Shown here: positions 56,613 through 64,000 of the stretch, piece by piece
Position numbering within the stretch: position 1 is the first letter of the stretch
Layout: every line of letters begins with the position of its first letter
From: Colwellia sp.
GTDB taxonomy: Bacteria > Pseudomonadota > Gammaproteobacteria > Enterobacterales > Alteromonadaceae
Length of the DNA: 64,000 nucleotides
Direction of reading: 5' to 3'
Assembly (NCBI GenBank): GCA_022969175.1
Contig: JALJPB010000014.1
Coordinates: 1 to 64,000, forward strand
Made by a program: the position numbers and the translations under genes
Notes under the pieces: model-generated
Seen by the model: only the letters and a program-made list of their open reading frames with translations
Databases searched by the model: none
Told to the model about the DNA's origin: nothing

Positions 56613-57920
56613 ATGTCGCGTATTATCTTAGTTATTACCTTGGCTATTGGTTTAATTTGCTCTGTAGCTCTTAATTTTTACTTGGTTATACAATTAAACA
56701 TTGGCATAAATCTCGGCACAATTGAAAGTGAATTTAAGCAACTATCCGCGTATTTAAACAACGACAAAAGCAAAGTCCAATCCCGAAACCTGAGCCGAAA
56801 CCAAAGCCAAGACCAAAGCCAAGACCAATATAGTGACAACGATAACTCTGGTTACAGCAATAGTGGTAGCGAATATGTCACCAAAAGCGCCGAACAACTA
56901 GTTAATAGCATCAAAAAAGCCATTACTGACAAAGACTACTTTATTGCCGGTGACTTAATTAATGCCCTAGCGAATGATTTTAAAGCCGATTATCAAGAAA
57001 AGTACCAAAGAGAGTATCGATCAGAGCACAGCCCTGAGTTAGCCAATGTAAAGCGCTTTTGGTTGAAGGCAACCAAGACCTTAATTGGGCAAAAACACTA
57101 TAGCCATGCTGAAAACTCGATTAGTGCCTATTTAGCCTTTCGGTCAGACGATAGCGATTTTTTGTATCAACAAGTTGATTTATATTGGCAGCAGCAACTG
57201 CCTTTACTGGCGATTAAAAGAGCCTACGAAGTGCAATACCACGTATATAATGAAGCTGAAAACCGCAGTGCAATTAACTTCGCCAGAGAGCTTGTTCAAC
57301 AACAGGTTGAAACTTTAATAACTAATGAACACTGGTTAGAGCTTAGCGACTTAGTTGAAGAGGTTCAGGTGTTTGACTCACAATACCTCAACCTACAATG
57401 GCTGTTTGCACGTGCACAATACCAGTTAGGTGAATTTGACTATGCGCTCAATGCTATACAGCCTTTGTTAGATGAGCCTAATTATAAAATAAAAGCGCGG
57501 CTGCTATTAGCCGATATTGAAGCCGCACTAAGAAGCCCACAAAGCATTCCGCTAAATCGCCAAGGTGAACATTTTATAGTACAAGGGCTAATTAATGACA
57601 GCTATAACGTATCGTTAATGATAGACACAGGTGCAAGTATCTCATTATTGTCTGAGCCAGCCTTTAACGCCTTAAGCCAGTACTCAGACGTGGTGTATAT
57701 TAAAGACTTAAGCCTTAATACTGCTGGCGGGCAGGTAACTGCTAGTATCTACCAAGTTGCCGAATTTGACATACAAGGTTATATCATTAACGACTTTGCT
57801 TTTGCGGTAAGTCCCTTTGTTAGTGAAAATAATGATGGTTTGTTAGGAATGAACTTTTTACGAGCTTTTGACTTTCATATTGACCAGAAGAACAGTGTAT
57901 TAATTTTGAAAAATAAGTAG
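56613..57920 (+). CDS. Membrane-anchored retropepsin-like aspartic protease
   Basis: 435 residues: an N-terminal helix (~3-24), a Gln/Ser/Asn-rich low-complexity linker (~55-85, encoded by 12-bp repeats at 56801-56824), a helical TPR-like region (~90-300), and a C-terminal retropepsin domain with the active-site motif IDTGAS and a second Gly-rich LLGMNFL. Such clan AA single-domain proteases act as dimers. It is exported or periplasmic; the substrate is unknown. Confidence 0.87.
   Translation: MSRIILVITLAIGLICSVALNFYLVIQLNIGINLGTIESEFKQLSAYLNNDKSKVQSRNLSRNQSQDQSQDQYSDNDNSGYSNSGSEYVTKSAEQLVNSIKKAITDKDYFIAGDLINALANDFKADYQEKYQREYRSEHSPELANVKRFWLKATKTLIGQKHYSHAENSISAYLAFRSDDSDFLYQQVDLYWQQQLPLLAIKRAYEVQYHVYNEAENRSAINFARELVQQQVETLITNEHWLELSDLVEEVQVFDSQYLNLQWLFARAQYQLGEFDYALNAIQPLLDEPNYKIKARLLLADIEAALRSPQSIPLNRQGEHFIVQGLINDSYNVSLMIDTGASISLLSEPAFNALSQYSDVVYIKDLSLNTAGGQVTASIYQVAEFDIQGYIINDFAFAVSPFVSENNDGLLGMNFLRAFDFHIDQKNSVLILKNK
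56801..56824 (+). repeat. 12-bp tandem repeat in the retropepsin gene linker
   Basis: CCAAAGCCAAGA occurs twice in a row and is followed by a further CCAA. It encodes the repeating SQDQ of the low-complexity linker, which is probably variable in length between strains. Confidence 0.8.
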
Positions 57921-58311
57921 AGCCGGCAATAAACACGGTAAAATTAGCTAATATAAGCATGTTCTATGTTACAACTCTCAAAAAACTAAAATTGCCAGTA
58001 GTGATTTACTGCCACATTTATCTATTAATGGCTGTGTTTAGTCAATTTGATCTAAGTTCGAATATTACTATGGTCTTTTACGTATCGACAAACCCCGGAT
58101 AATCAACTAAATCAACAGGTAATGTAGGGTGTCAGATTAATTTACAGGTTTACATTTTCTAAAACCAAAAAACACCCACCCCGTTGAATATACTGTATAT
58201 TTTATACTTGGTTCGCTTTTTGCTTATAGCGCTGTTAGACGATTAGATTAATAACTTCTAATTTTACAATAGCCTACCAAACTTAATGGCAGGTATTTAC
58301 AGGGATATAAA
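57921..58311. other. 391-base intergenic region with sigma-54 promoter
   Basis: No gene was found. It holds a sigma-54 promoter match (58208-58224), a perfect 7-bp dyad AATATAC-T-GTATATT (58187-58201), and TTTACAGGTTTACA at 58141-58154. A short stretch (about 58170-58186) resembles the left terminus of repeat family A. Confidence 0.6.
58208..58224 (+). promoter_or_regulatory. Sigma-54 (RpoN) promoter upstream of the PEP-CTERM gene
   Basis: TTGGTTCGCTTTTTGCT matches the -24/-12 consensus YTGGCACGrNNNTTGCW at TTGG, CG and TTGCT, with GG and GC separated by exactly 10 bases. It lies 88 bases before the start codon, so a leader of ~75 bases is expected. It would need an enhancer-binding activator, such as the PrsR type that accompanies PEP-CTERM systems. 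Confidence 0.75.
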
Positions 58312-59181
58312 ATGAAACTTAAGTTTTCAAATGCTACTTTAGCCGGTTTAATACTATCTGCTACTTGTTTAGTAAATGTTGCTAATGCAGGAATAATTGT
58401 TACTCAAGAAAGTGACGCGAATATATTGGTTGATAATATTTTAGGCTCAGGTATTACATCTTCAAATATATCTATACTGGGTGCTGATAATGCTTTTGGT
58501 ACATTTACTGGTGGCATCAGCGCAGGTATAGGCATTGAAAGTGGTATTATGCTTTCAACGGGTAATGTTGTCGATGCAGTAGGGCCAAACAACTTAAATG
58601 GAACATCTACAGATCATGATACAGCTGGAAATGCAGCTCTAACTGCTTTAGGCGGTAATCCGACTTTTGATGCAGCAACACTAACGTTTGATTTTATCAG
58701 TGATGGCGGTGACATCTTTTTTAACTATGTATTTGCATCAGAAGAATATAATGAATACGTATACGAAGACGTAAATGATGTTTTTGCATTTTTTTTAGAT
58801 GGCTCAAATATAGCGTTAATTCCGGGTACTGATACAGCCGTTTCTATCGATACCGTCAATGGAGGTAATCCTTTTGGTACTAACGCTCTGAATTCAGAGT
58901 ATTTTAATAATAATTCTTTAGAAGAAGGGCCGTTCTTCGATATAGAATATGACGGTTTCACTAATGTTTTCCAAGCTTCATTTTTAGGTTTAAGTGCAGG
59001 TCAACACAGTATTTCACTTCAAATCGCTGACGGTGGCGACGGCGTTTTCGATTCAACCGTATTTATCGAAGCAAGTAGCTTTAGTGATGACTCAGTGGGC
59101 GTTCCAGAACCATCTACTCTTGCTATTTTTGCATTAGGTATCTTTGGTTTAGCATCTCGTCGGTCGAAGAAAGAATCTTAA
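58312..59181 (+). CDS. PEP-CTERM exported protein with choice-of-anchor L-type domain
   Basis: 289 residues: signal peptide (~1-26), a beta-rich domain starting with early GITSSNISILGADNAFGTFTG and including FVFASEEYNEY-like NYVFASEEYNEYVYED, typical of choice-of-anchor L domains, and a C-terminal sorting signal: PEPST, a hydrophobic helix, then RRSKK. An EpsH/exosortase would cleave or anchor it and link it to exopolysaccharide or biofilm matrix. The exosortase is not in this window. A sigma-54 promoter match precedes it. Confidence 0.93.
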   Translation: MKLKFSNATLAGLILSATCLVNVANAGIIVTQESDANILVDNILGSGITSSNISILGADNAFGTFTGGISAGIGIESGIMLSTGNVVDAVGPNNLNGTSTDHDTAGNAALTALGGNPTFDAATLTFDFISDGGDIFFNYVFASEEYNEYVYEDVNDVFAFFLDGSNIALIPGTDTAVSIDTVNGGNPFGTNALNSEYFNNNSLEEGPFFDIEYDGFTNVFQASFLGLSAGQHSISLQIADGGDGVFDSTVFIEASSFSDDSVGVPEPSTLAIFALGIFGLASRRSKKES

Positions 59182-59211
59182 TCTATTCCTTCACTGTGTG
59201 ACATTAAAAAT

Positions 59212-59240
59212 ACATCAATTGTAATGATTGATGTTTTTTT
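59212..59240 (+). terminator. Terminator after the PEP-CTERM gene
   Basis: ACATCAAT and ATTGATGT form a perfect 8-bp stem with a 7-base loop, followed by a run of T. It lies 30 bases after the stop codon. Confidence 0.85.
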
Positions 59241-59417
59241 GTTTTCTATTCTATATAACAACTAATAATGAATATGCCTGTCGTCTACTGTGTGTGCTAT
59301 ATAGTATTCTCAGTTTGAATAAACCTATAATCAGGAGGTTTAGATCATGTCTCTACTTCATACGAATATTGTTTAAACAAAATGCGCCTTCATATCCTCT
59401 AAAGCCAATTTAATAAC

Positions 59418-60002
59418 TTACTTTTTTAAGGTAATAGGCTTCACTCTTATAATACCTACGGTAACTGTTGCAGAAACCCCTGAGTCTATAATCATATGGG
59501 TGATATACCCTTTATCATTGCCTACTGCCCCAGTGTCAGTTCCCGCTGAAGTACCGATATCTCCAACTTTTGCAGCAGCTTCTGCCCCTGCATTGACAGA
59601 CCAGATGCCATCAATGAAATCATTGAATACTTGTTCATCAGTAAAAATGATAACGGGTCTCACGCTTCTTGCGCCCCAACCTCCGCCAACATCAAAACGA
59701 ACCATTTGGATGTATTGTCTTTGTTGGTTCTTATTGTTAATAGCTACACCATAGCCAGCACCAGCACCCACCACTGGTATCTTAGTGATTTTGTTATTCA
59801 TAATGGCATAGCCAACAGCACTCTTTATTTGTGCCCTAGCTTCTGGGTTTTGCTGATAAAGGTCTGCTAACGTGTTTTCAATCAATTCATCGATGGTTTG
59901 TATTTGCTCTATTTTCGTTTCACCTGGTATCGTTGAGCAAGCTGTTAAGCCAAAAATTGCCACTACCAAAACGAAGGTGACTAACCTGAGTTTTTTAAAC
60001 AT
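59418..60002 (-). CDS. SYLF (YSC84-like) domain lipoprotein
   Basis: 194 residues from ATG 60002. The lipobox LTAC gives an acylated Cys near residue 22. The body has the SYLF/Ysc84 pattern: AVGYAIMNNKITKIPVVGAGAGYGVA, DVGGGWGARSVRPVIIF and AAAKVGDIG. The SYLF domain binds lipids in eukaryotes; bacterial members are envelope lipoproteins of unknown role. AGGA lies eight bases before this ATG; the longer frame starts 9 bases earlier. Confidence 0.87.
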   Translation of the reverse strand: MFKKLRLVTFVLVVAIFGLTACSTIPGETKIEQIQTIDELIENTLADLYQQNPEARAQIKSAVGYAIMNNKITKIPVVGAGAGYGVAINNKNQQRQYIQMVRFDVGGGWGARSVRPVIIFTDEQVFNDFIDGIWSVNAGAEAAAKVGDIGTSAGTDTGAVGNDKGYITHMIIDSGVSATVTVGIIRVKPITLKK

Positions 60003-60054
60003 GATATTCATCCTATTACATAAATTTTAATGTTATTTTAGTATAACTTTCACA

Positions 60055-60119
60055 AAACCACCCATTACCCAGAGACATCCATTACTCGAGATATAAATAG
60101 TCAATTAACGGTGGGTGTC
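60055..60119. repeat. Dispersed repeat family A, short decayed copy
   Basis: Its right end (GATATAAATAGTCAATTAACGG then TGGGTGT) matches the right half of the complete copy at 62892-63019, and its left edge AACCACCCATTA resembles the other terminus. The middle is missing. It ends five bases from the stop codon of the leftward serine hydrolase gene. Confidence 0.7.
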
Positions 60120-60123
60120 TTCG

Positions 60124-61530
60124 TTAATTCCTTTCAATTTCTTGTAAAACAAATGATGTGATCATTCTCATTATTTCATCTGAATTATTATCGTTACCTG
60201 ATAAATTCCGAGGATTCGCTGTTGTAACAATAGTTACTGATAAAGATGGAATGTTAATAATATATTGCCCGCCAAAACCAGCTGCTCTATAAGCTTTAAC
60301 CCCATTTAAAGTCCATTTTTTCCATAGATATCCATAAGTATCTTTTGATGAAATTTTACTTAACGGGTGATCGCCTTTAATTGACTGTTTAATCCACTTT
60401 TTGCTAACAATTTGTTTGCCTTTAAACTGTCCACCATTCAAATATAAAGTACCTATTTGCAACATTTCTCTTGGTGTCATAAACATGTCAGACCCACCCA
60501 TATAGGTCCCATCAGGAAATTTTCGCCAGGTAACGCCTTTAATATTTAGAGGATGAAATAGGAATTGATTGGCAAAATCTAATACATCCATCTTGGTAAC
60601 TTTAGCAAGAATAGCTGTTAGTAGGTGTGTTTGAGGAGTTGAATAAGCGTACCGTTCGCCCGGTGAATAGTTTAAAGGCAGCGCCAATATAGCTTTCACC
60701 GTATCTTGTGAATCCCAAATAGGGTTTTGTCCTTCTAGGTAAAAAGCCATTTCATTATAGTTGAATCCCGCACGCATACTTAATAAGTGCCTAACAGTGA
60801 TGTCTTTCAATCGACTGTCCATTTTTGGCGTCACATATCCTGGCAATATATCGACAACTTTATCGTCTAGACTGTTGAGATACTTTTTCTCTAAAGCTAT
60901 GCCTACCAGCATTGAAATAATAGATTTACTAACGGACTTTATATTGGCGACATAATTTTCATCAAGATCATTAAAATAATGCTCTGTAACTAGATAGCCT
61001 TTTTCATACACCAGCAGGGAATTTAGAAAAGGAAGTTGATTTGATATTTTTATTAATCGTGTTGATTTTTCATTATCTATTGCATCAATTGAGGAAATAT
61101 ACTGTGCTAGCTCTTCGTTTACCGGTCTACTGGAATATGCTGAAGGGGAAACTCTAGGAGCTTTTTTGATCCGTTTGAGCTTTACCTTACTAACACGGTC
61201 AGACCAAGTGAACTTTGCATCAATGATCTTTCCTCCTGACTTTAGAACCCCCTCTAACTTTGCGCCAATTGTGGAGAAATTTAATAACACATGATTTGAA
61301 TCTACTGTAATTGAAGCAGGGATTTCCATCCAACCATCATCAGGTGAATCCATAAATGCTATCAATTTAAAATTTTTATCGCGCTTAATTGTTACTACTA
61401 ATCGCTTATTTTCCCCTTGATCTTTAATTGATGTTTGCCATATTCCTTCAATAAGTATATTTGCTTGGCTAGCAACAGATATAAATGAACAAAACAACAA
61501 ACTGTATAGTTGAGTGAGTATTATTTTCAT
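60124..61530 (-). CDS. Serine hydrolase (beta-lactamase/class C fold) with N-terminal accessory domain
   Basis: 468 residues: signal peptide (~1-22), an N-terminal ~110-residue beta-rich domain (GIWQTSIKDQGENKRLVVTIKR), and a penicillin-binding-protein-like domain with SVSK (SxxK), YSTP (YxN-like position) and the FGGQYI region instead of KTG. It is probably a periplasmic esterase/peptidase-like enzyme. ATG 61530 has GAAAGAG upstream; the longer frame would start with TTG. It resembles the 33323 protein only in fold. Confidence 0.86.
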   Translation of the reverse strand: MKIILTQLYSLLFCSFISVASQANILIEGIWQTSIKDQGENKRLVVTIKRDKNFKLIAFMDSPDDGWMEIPASITVDSNHVLLNFSTIGAKLEGVLKSGGKIIDAKFTWSDRVSKVKLKRIKKAPRVSPSAYSSRPVNEELAQYISSIDAIDNEKSTRLIKISNQLPFLNSLLVYEKGYLVTEHYFNDLDENYVANIKSVSKSIISMLVGIALEKKYLNSLDDKVVDILPGYVTPKMDSRLKDITVRHLLSMRAGFNYNEMAFYLEGQNPIWDSQDTVKAILALPLNYSPGERYAYSTPQTHLLTAILAKVTKMDVLDFANQFLFHPLNIKGVTWRKFPDGTYMGGSDMFMTPREMLQIGTLYLNGGQFKGKQIVSKKWIKQSIKGDHPLSKISSKDTYGYLWKKWTLNGVKAYRAAGFGGQYIINIPSLSVTIVTTANPRNLSGNDNNSDEIMRMITSFVLQEIERN

Positions 61531-61678
61531 GAAATTCTCTTTCAAAGTTTACATTATAACTAGCAGCGTAATACCTTAGACACGACACATTTACACGGAT
61601 GTGACGTTATACAGCACTCACTCAATCAGAGGTTTTCTACCTCATTGTGGTTTAAATTTATATTAGTAACTCTTAGGA

Positions 61679-62278
61679 TTAAACGAGCTCTATCATTTCA
61701 GGTTTACGCAAGAAGTACACCGCGAGAATGATAAGATAAACTGGGAAGATGAATATGACTGCGAAGTTAAAAATGATGCTGAGTTCGAAGATCCCTTGGA
61801 TTAAGGAAACGATAGCAATGGCTTTTAAAAGGTTGGGTAGCATATCAAAGTGACGAAGTAGAATGATGCCAATCGTAATATCGACCAAACCAAAGATAAT
61901 CATAGAACCGATACTAATGGTATAGGTCAGACTCATACGTAGCTCGTTTGAGTCTGCACTTGCTGGCCATACATCTAATAAGAATAGACCTAAAAAGAAC
62001 ACCATTGAAGTACTAATCATCAGCCATAATAAAACATCGATGCTTTTGAAATTAAGTTGATCGTGCAAAATACGTTTGAAGCAATAATAAATATAAATAG
62101 AAAGCAGTCCTATACTGAGAAAAACCCAACTAGAAAAGCTTAATTGACCCATAGTGGAAAAGTAACTTTCATTGTCATTGTATGTGCCCAAGATTATTTC
62201 TTGAATCCAGTAAATAGGGAACAATACAGCAAGTAAAATTGCAGTAACTCCCGGTAGTAAGTAGTTATTATTTTTCAT
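61679..62278 (-). CDS. Multi-pass membrane protein paired with an Xre regulator
   Basis: 199 residues with six or so transmembrane helices and short polar loops, no catalytic motif. It is translated 49 bases after a small helix-turn-helix gene, from a GGAGAAG site. Small Xre/YozG-like regulators are often paired with membrane proteins (for example DUF2975), and the two probably act together, but the function is unknown. The family of the membrane protein is not certain. Confidence 0.7.
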   Translation of the reverse strand: MKNNNYLLPGVTAILLAVLFPIYWIQEIILGTYNDNESYFSTMGQLSFSSWVFLSIGLLSIYIYYCFKRILHDQLNFKSIDVLLWLMISTSMVFFLGLFLLDVWPASADSNELRMSLTYTISIGSMIIFGLVDITIGIILLRHFDMLPNLLKAIAIVSLIQGIFELSIIFNFAVIFIFPVYLIILAVYFLRKPEMIELV

Positions 62279-62327
62279 AAGTGCTTCTCCAACAACATTC
62301 TAATTTTAGGGTTTGAAATAAATGGTT

Positions 62328-62540
62328 TTATTCTGGAACATATTCCAAAATATCGCCAGGCTGACAATTAAGCTCTTGGCAAATTGAAGCAAGGGTGGAA
62401 AAACGTATCGCTTTAACCTTGCCTGTTTTTAAAAGTGATAAATTGGTCATCGAAATGCCAATTCGTTGGGATAATTCTTTGAGAGAAATTTTATTTTTAG
62501 CCATCTCAATGTCGAGATGTATTTTTATTTGTATATTCAT
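62328..62540 (-). CDS. Small Cro/CI (Xre)-type DNA-binding protein
   Basis: 70 residues, essentially a single helix-turn-helix domain: ISLKELSQRIGISMTNLSLLK followed by a YozG-type ending (CQELNCQPGDILEYVPE). It probably represses its own two-gene unit with the membrane protein downstream. It starts at ATG 62540, and an AT-rich region upstream carries the promoter. Confidence 0.88.
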   Translation of the reverse strand: MNIQIKIHLDIEMAKNKISLKELSQRIGISMTNLSLLKTGKVKAIRFSTLASICQELNCQPGDILEYVPE

Positions 62541-62891
62541 GAGGCAAGAATAGAACGATTATTTACGTTTTACAAGGATTGTTTTATGTTAATCGTAAAT
62601 GATTGCGGTTTTGGTCACTTTAAAATGATGAGTTAGATCACTTTGAAATATGACATATACGGCTAAAACCCTAACTTATAGAGAGCTAGGCTAGAAATAA
62701 TCTTAACTCAGAAAAGATGCAGGCAATCAAAGAAATTTATCGTTATTTCCTATAAAAGACCGAATCATTACACCTACATTGTCACAATTAGTTGTAAAGC
62801 TAATATGCGCCGAAAGCCGCCATGGAATGATTAAATTTATGTGTCCTGTATTATCGGAAAGTTGACGTTTAACAAAATAAAAATAACAAAG
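62541..62891. other. Intergenic region before repeat element A
   Basis: About 350 AT-rich bases with no coding frame, tRNA or convincing hairpin. The right edge is the terminal repeat of the family A element at 62892. Confidence 0.5.
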
Positions 62892-63019
62892 ACACCCACC
62901 GTTAATTTTAATTAAACTAACTTGTTTCTTCGGGCTACAACCTTAATAAAAGCCTTTCGACTTGCTTGATTATTTAGCGATTGTAGTCAGATATAAAGAG
63001 ATCAATTAACGGTGGGTGT
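62892..63019. repeat. MITE-like intergenic element, family A, complete copy (128 bp)
   Basis: A perfect 16-bp terminal inverted repeat: ACACCCACCGTTAATT at 62892-62907 and AATTAACGGTGGGTGT at 63004-63019. The internal ~96 bases contain TTGTTTCTTCGGGCTACAA and CTTTCGACTTGCTTGATTA and encode no protein. Related, decayed copies are at 54241-54350 and 60055-60119. The size and termini suit a non-autonomous mobile element or REP-type repeat moved in trans. Confidence 0.8.
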
Positions 63020-63099
63020 ATTCTTTTTTTCTTTCTTCAACAACCTTTTTAATTTTATTACGTATTAATTAACAACTAAGATAATAAGAAGGTAATAAA

Positions 63100-64000
63100 A
63101 TGCATTGGTTAAAAGATAAAGCAATTAAATTAAAGAGCATTGTTACATGCTCTTTTTTAGTGGTGGTATGTTTATTGACCGCAAGCTCATTTGCGCAGAC
63201 AACACTATTATTGAGCAACGCTCATGTTGTTGACCCAACAACACAAAAAATTGAGCTTCAACACATATTGATTAAACAAGGTCGTATTGTTGATAGGTTG
63301 CAGAGCATTCCAAGTAACTTCCAAGGTCAGATTATTGATGTTAAAGGCCAGTGGGTAATTCCAGGTTTAAATGAATTGCATACTCATTCATTTGGTAATA
63401 GGGGTCCAGGTGGAGCGCACAATTTTATCGGTACTGATGGCACTGCAAAATTAATGCTAAGTGCGGGGGTCACTTCTTTATTAGACTTGTTTGGCAATGA
63501 AGAGCAATTGTTTGAACATCGTAAACAGCAACAGAATGGTAAAATTTTAGGCGCCGATATTTTCACCAGTTTGTCATGTTTAACTGCCACGAAAGGTCAT
63601 TGTACTGAATATGGCGTAGCTACTCGTGTTATGGATTCACCAAAACAAGCAATTGATGTCGTTAATGCCTTAGCAAAAAAATCGCCCAATGTTATTAAAA
63701 TCGTTTATGACCAGCATGGAGGACGACCTTCAATTGACAAAGCAACTTTAAGGGCGGCAATTGATACGGCGAAAAAACATCAAATAAAAACCATTATCCA
63801 TATAAGTTCTGTTGATGATATGCGTGACGCTATTCACGCCGGAGCCAGTGCTTTGACGCACCTCCCTGATGATCAAGAAATACCAGTCAAACTTGCTGAG
63901 TTAATGGCAAAACATAAGGTGGTAAGCATTCCTACTTTATCTGTGAATACAGACTTGGTGGAGTTCATCAAAAACCCTGAAATATTAGCTACACCGCTAG
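63100..64000 (+). CDS. Exported amidohydrolase-family protein (3' truncated by window end)
   Basis: The first 300 codons of a longer gene from ATG 63100, with AAGG seven bases upstream. A signal peptide (~1-32, ending SFAQ) is followed by the N-terminal part of a metal-dependent amidohydrolase: VIPGLNELHTHSFG carries the metal-binding H94/H96, and later parts include IKIVYDQHGG, IIHISSVDD and ALTHLPDD, which supply further barrel strands and His residues. Exported members act on dipeptides, imides or related cyclic amides; the substrate is unknown. The C-terminal half lies beyond the window. Confidence 0.9.
   Translation, partial: MHWLKDKAIKLKSIVTCSFLVVVCLLTASSFAQTTLLLSNAHVVDPTTQKIELQHILIKQGRIVDRLQSIPSNFQGQIIDVKGQWVIPGLNELHTHSFGNRGPGGAHNFIGTDGTAKLMLSAGVTSLLDLFGNEEQLFEHRKQQQNGKILGADIFTSLSCLTATKGHCTEYGVATRVMDSPKQAIDVVNALAKKSPNVIKIVYDQHGGRPSIDKATLRAAIDTAKKHQIKTIIHISSVDDMRDAIHAGASALTHLPDDQEIPVKLAELMAKHKVVSIPTLSVNTDLVEFIKNPEILATPL

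Noticed and set aside
56801-56824. 12-bp repeats as a CRISPR-like or phase-variation tract
   Set aside because: They are in frame inside a low-complexity linker and change length by whole codons, so they would not switch the gene on or off.
58170-58186. A fourth copy of repeat family A upstream of the PEP-CTERM gene
   Set aside because: Only a short stretch resembling the left terminus is present; the interior and right end are absent, so similarity may be chance.
60124-61530. Reading the beta-lactamase-fold proteins (also 33323-34366) as antibiotic-resistance genes
   Set aside because: SxxK/YxN serine hydrolases of this type are mostly esterases or peptidases; no KTG triad and no resistance context. 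VanZ-like and CreBC neighbours do not change this.
1-64000. CRISPR array, prophage, integron or intact insertion sequence
   Set aside because: No regularly spaced direct repeats, phage structural genes, integrase or transposase were seen. Mobile signals are limited to the short repeat families described.

Overview
The window looks like chromosomal DNA of a marine gammaproteobacterium of the Alteromonadales, most likely Colwelliaceae (Colwellia/Thalassotalea-like). This is inferred from the low GC content, the gene families present (DUF2982, RhlE, OxyR/AhpCF, a CreBCD set, DUF2339, a PEP-CTERM protein, TPR-linked periplasmic hydrolases) and the rRNA operon end. It is mostly ordinary chromosome with a patchwork of small accessory genes. 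There is no prophage, CRISPR array or intact insertion sequence.

Layout. 1-590: end of an rRNA operon (23S 3' end, 5S, tRNA-Tyr, two hairpin terminators). 594-8752: receiver-TPR protein, a decayed cytochrome b561 gene, RhlE helicase, DEDDh exonuclease, a DUF748 envelope protein, YceI and an intact cytochrome b561. 8910-12040: copper unit (MerR-family regulator, CopA, cupredoxin) read leftward from a MerR-type promoter with a 19-bp spacer. 12145-20521: small housekeeping and hypothetical genes, a large DUF2339 membrane protein, and a GDSL-CreA-VOC-lipoprotein run. 20718-28057: hypothetical and envelope genes, a LytS/LytR-type two-component pair divergent from a TPR/hydrolase-like protein, and a dienoyl-CoA isomerase. 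28099-32917: YcaQ-like DNA glycosylase, then AhpF and AhpC divergent from OxyR, a complete peroxide-defence module. 33094-38694: a 43-codon small gene, a serine hydrolase, a membrane-anchored AraC regulator, a DJ-1/PfpI-type protein, PhzF and LysR. 38757-46397: a CadC-like winged-helix/beta-propeller sensor divergent from two tandem esterase-TPR proteins, then orphan genes. 46884-54111: a cadherin-like repeat lipoprotein, a broken membrane gene, creB-creC-creD and a VanZ-like gene. 54348-64000: MFS/AraC pair, retropepsin-like protease, PEP-CTERM protein behind a good sigma-54 promoter match, SYLF lipoprotein, serine hydrolase, a membrane protein with an Xre regulator, and a 3'-truncated amidohydrolase.

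Points that stand out: (1) a short intergenic repeat family with a perfect 16-bp terminal inverted repeat, present as one complete and at least two decayed copies, two of which abut the stop codons of genes; (2) a second dispersed repeat (about 90 bp) in two copies; (3) three TPR-plus-alpha/beta-hydrolase proteins whose nucleophile position reads Ser, Glu and His; (4) a sigma-54 promoter match in front of the PEP-CTERM gene; (5) two decayed genes; (6) a receiver domain whose phosphoacceptor Asp is Gly; (7) a CopA-linked MerR regulator whose cysteines differ from E. coli CueR. I saw no convincing evidence of a wholly new multi-gene system. The hydrolase-TPR proteins with their dedicated sensors are the closest candidates.
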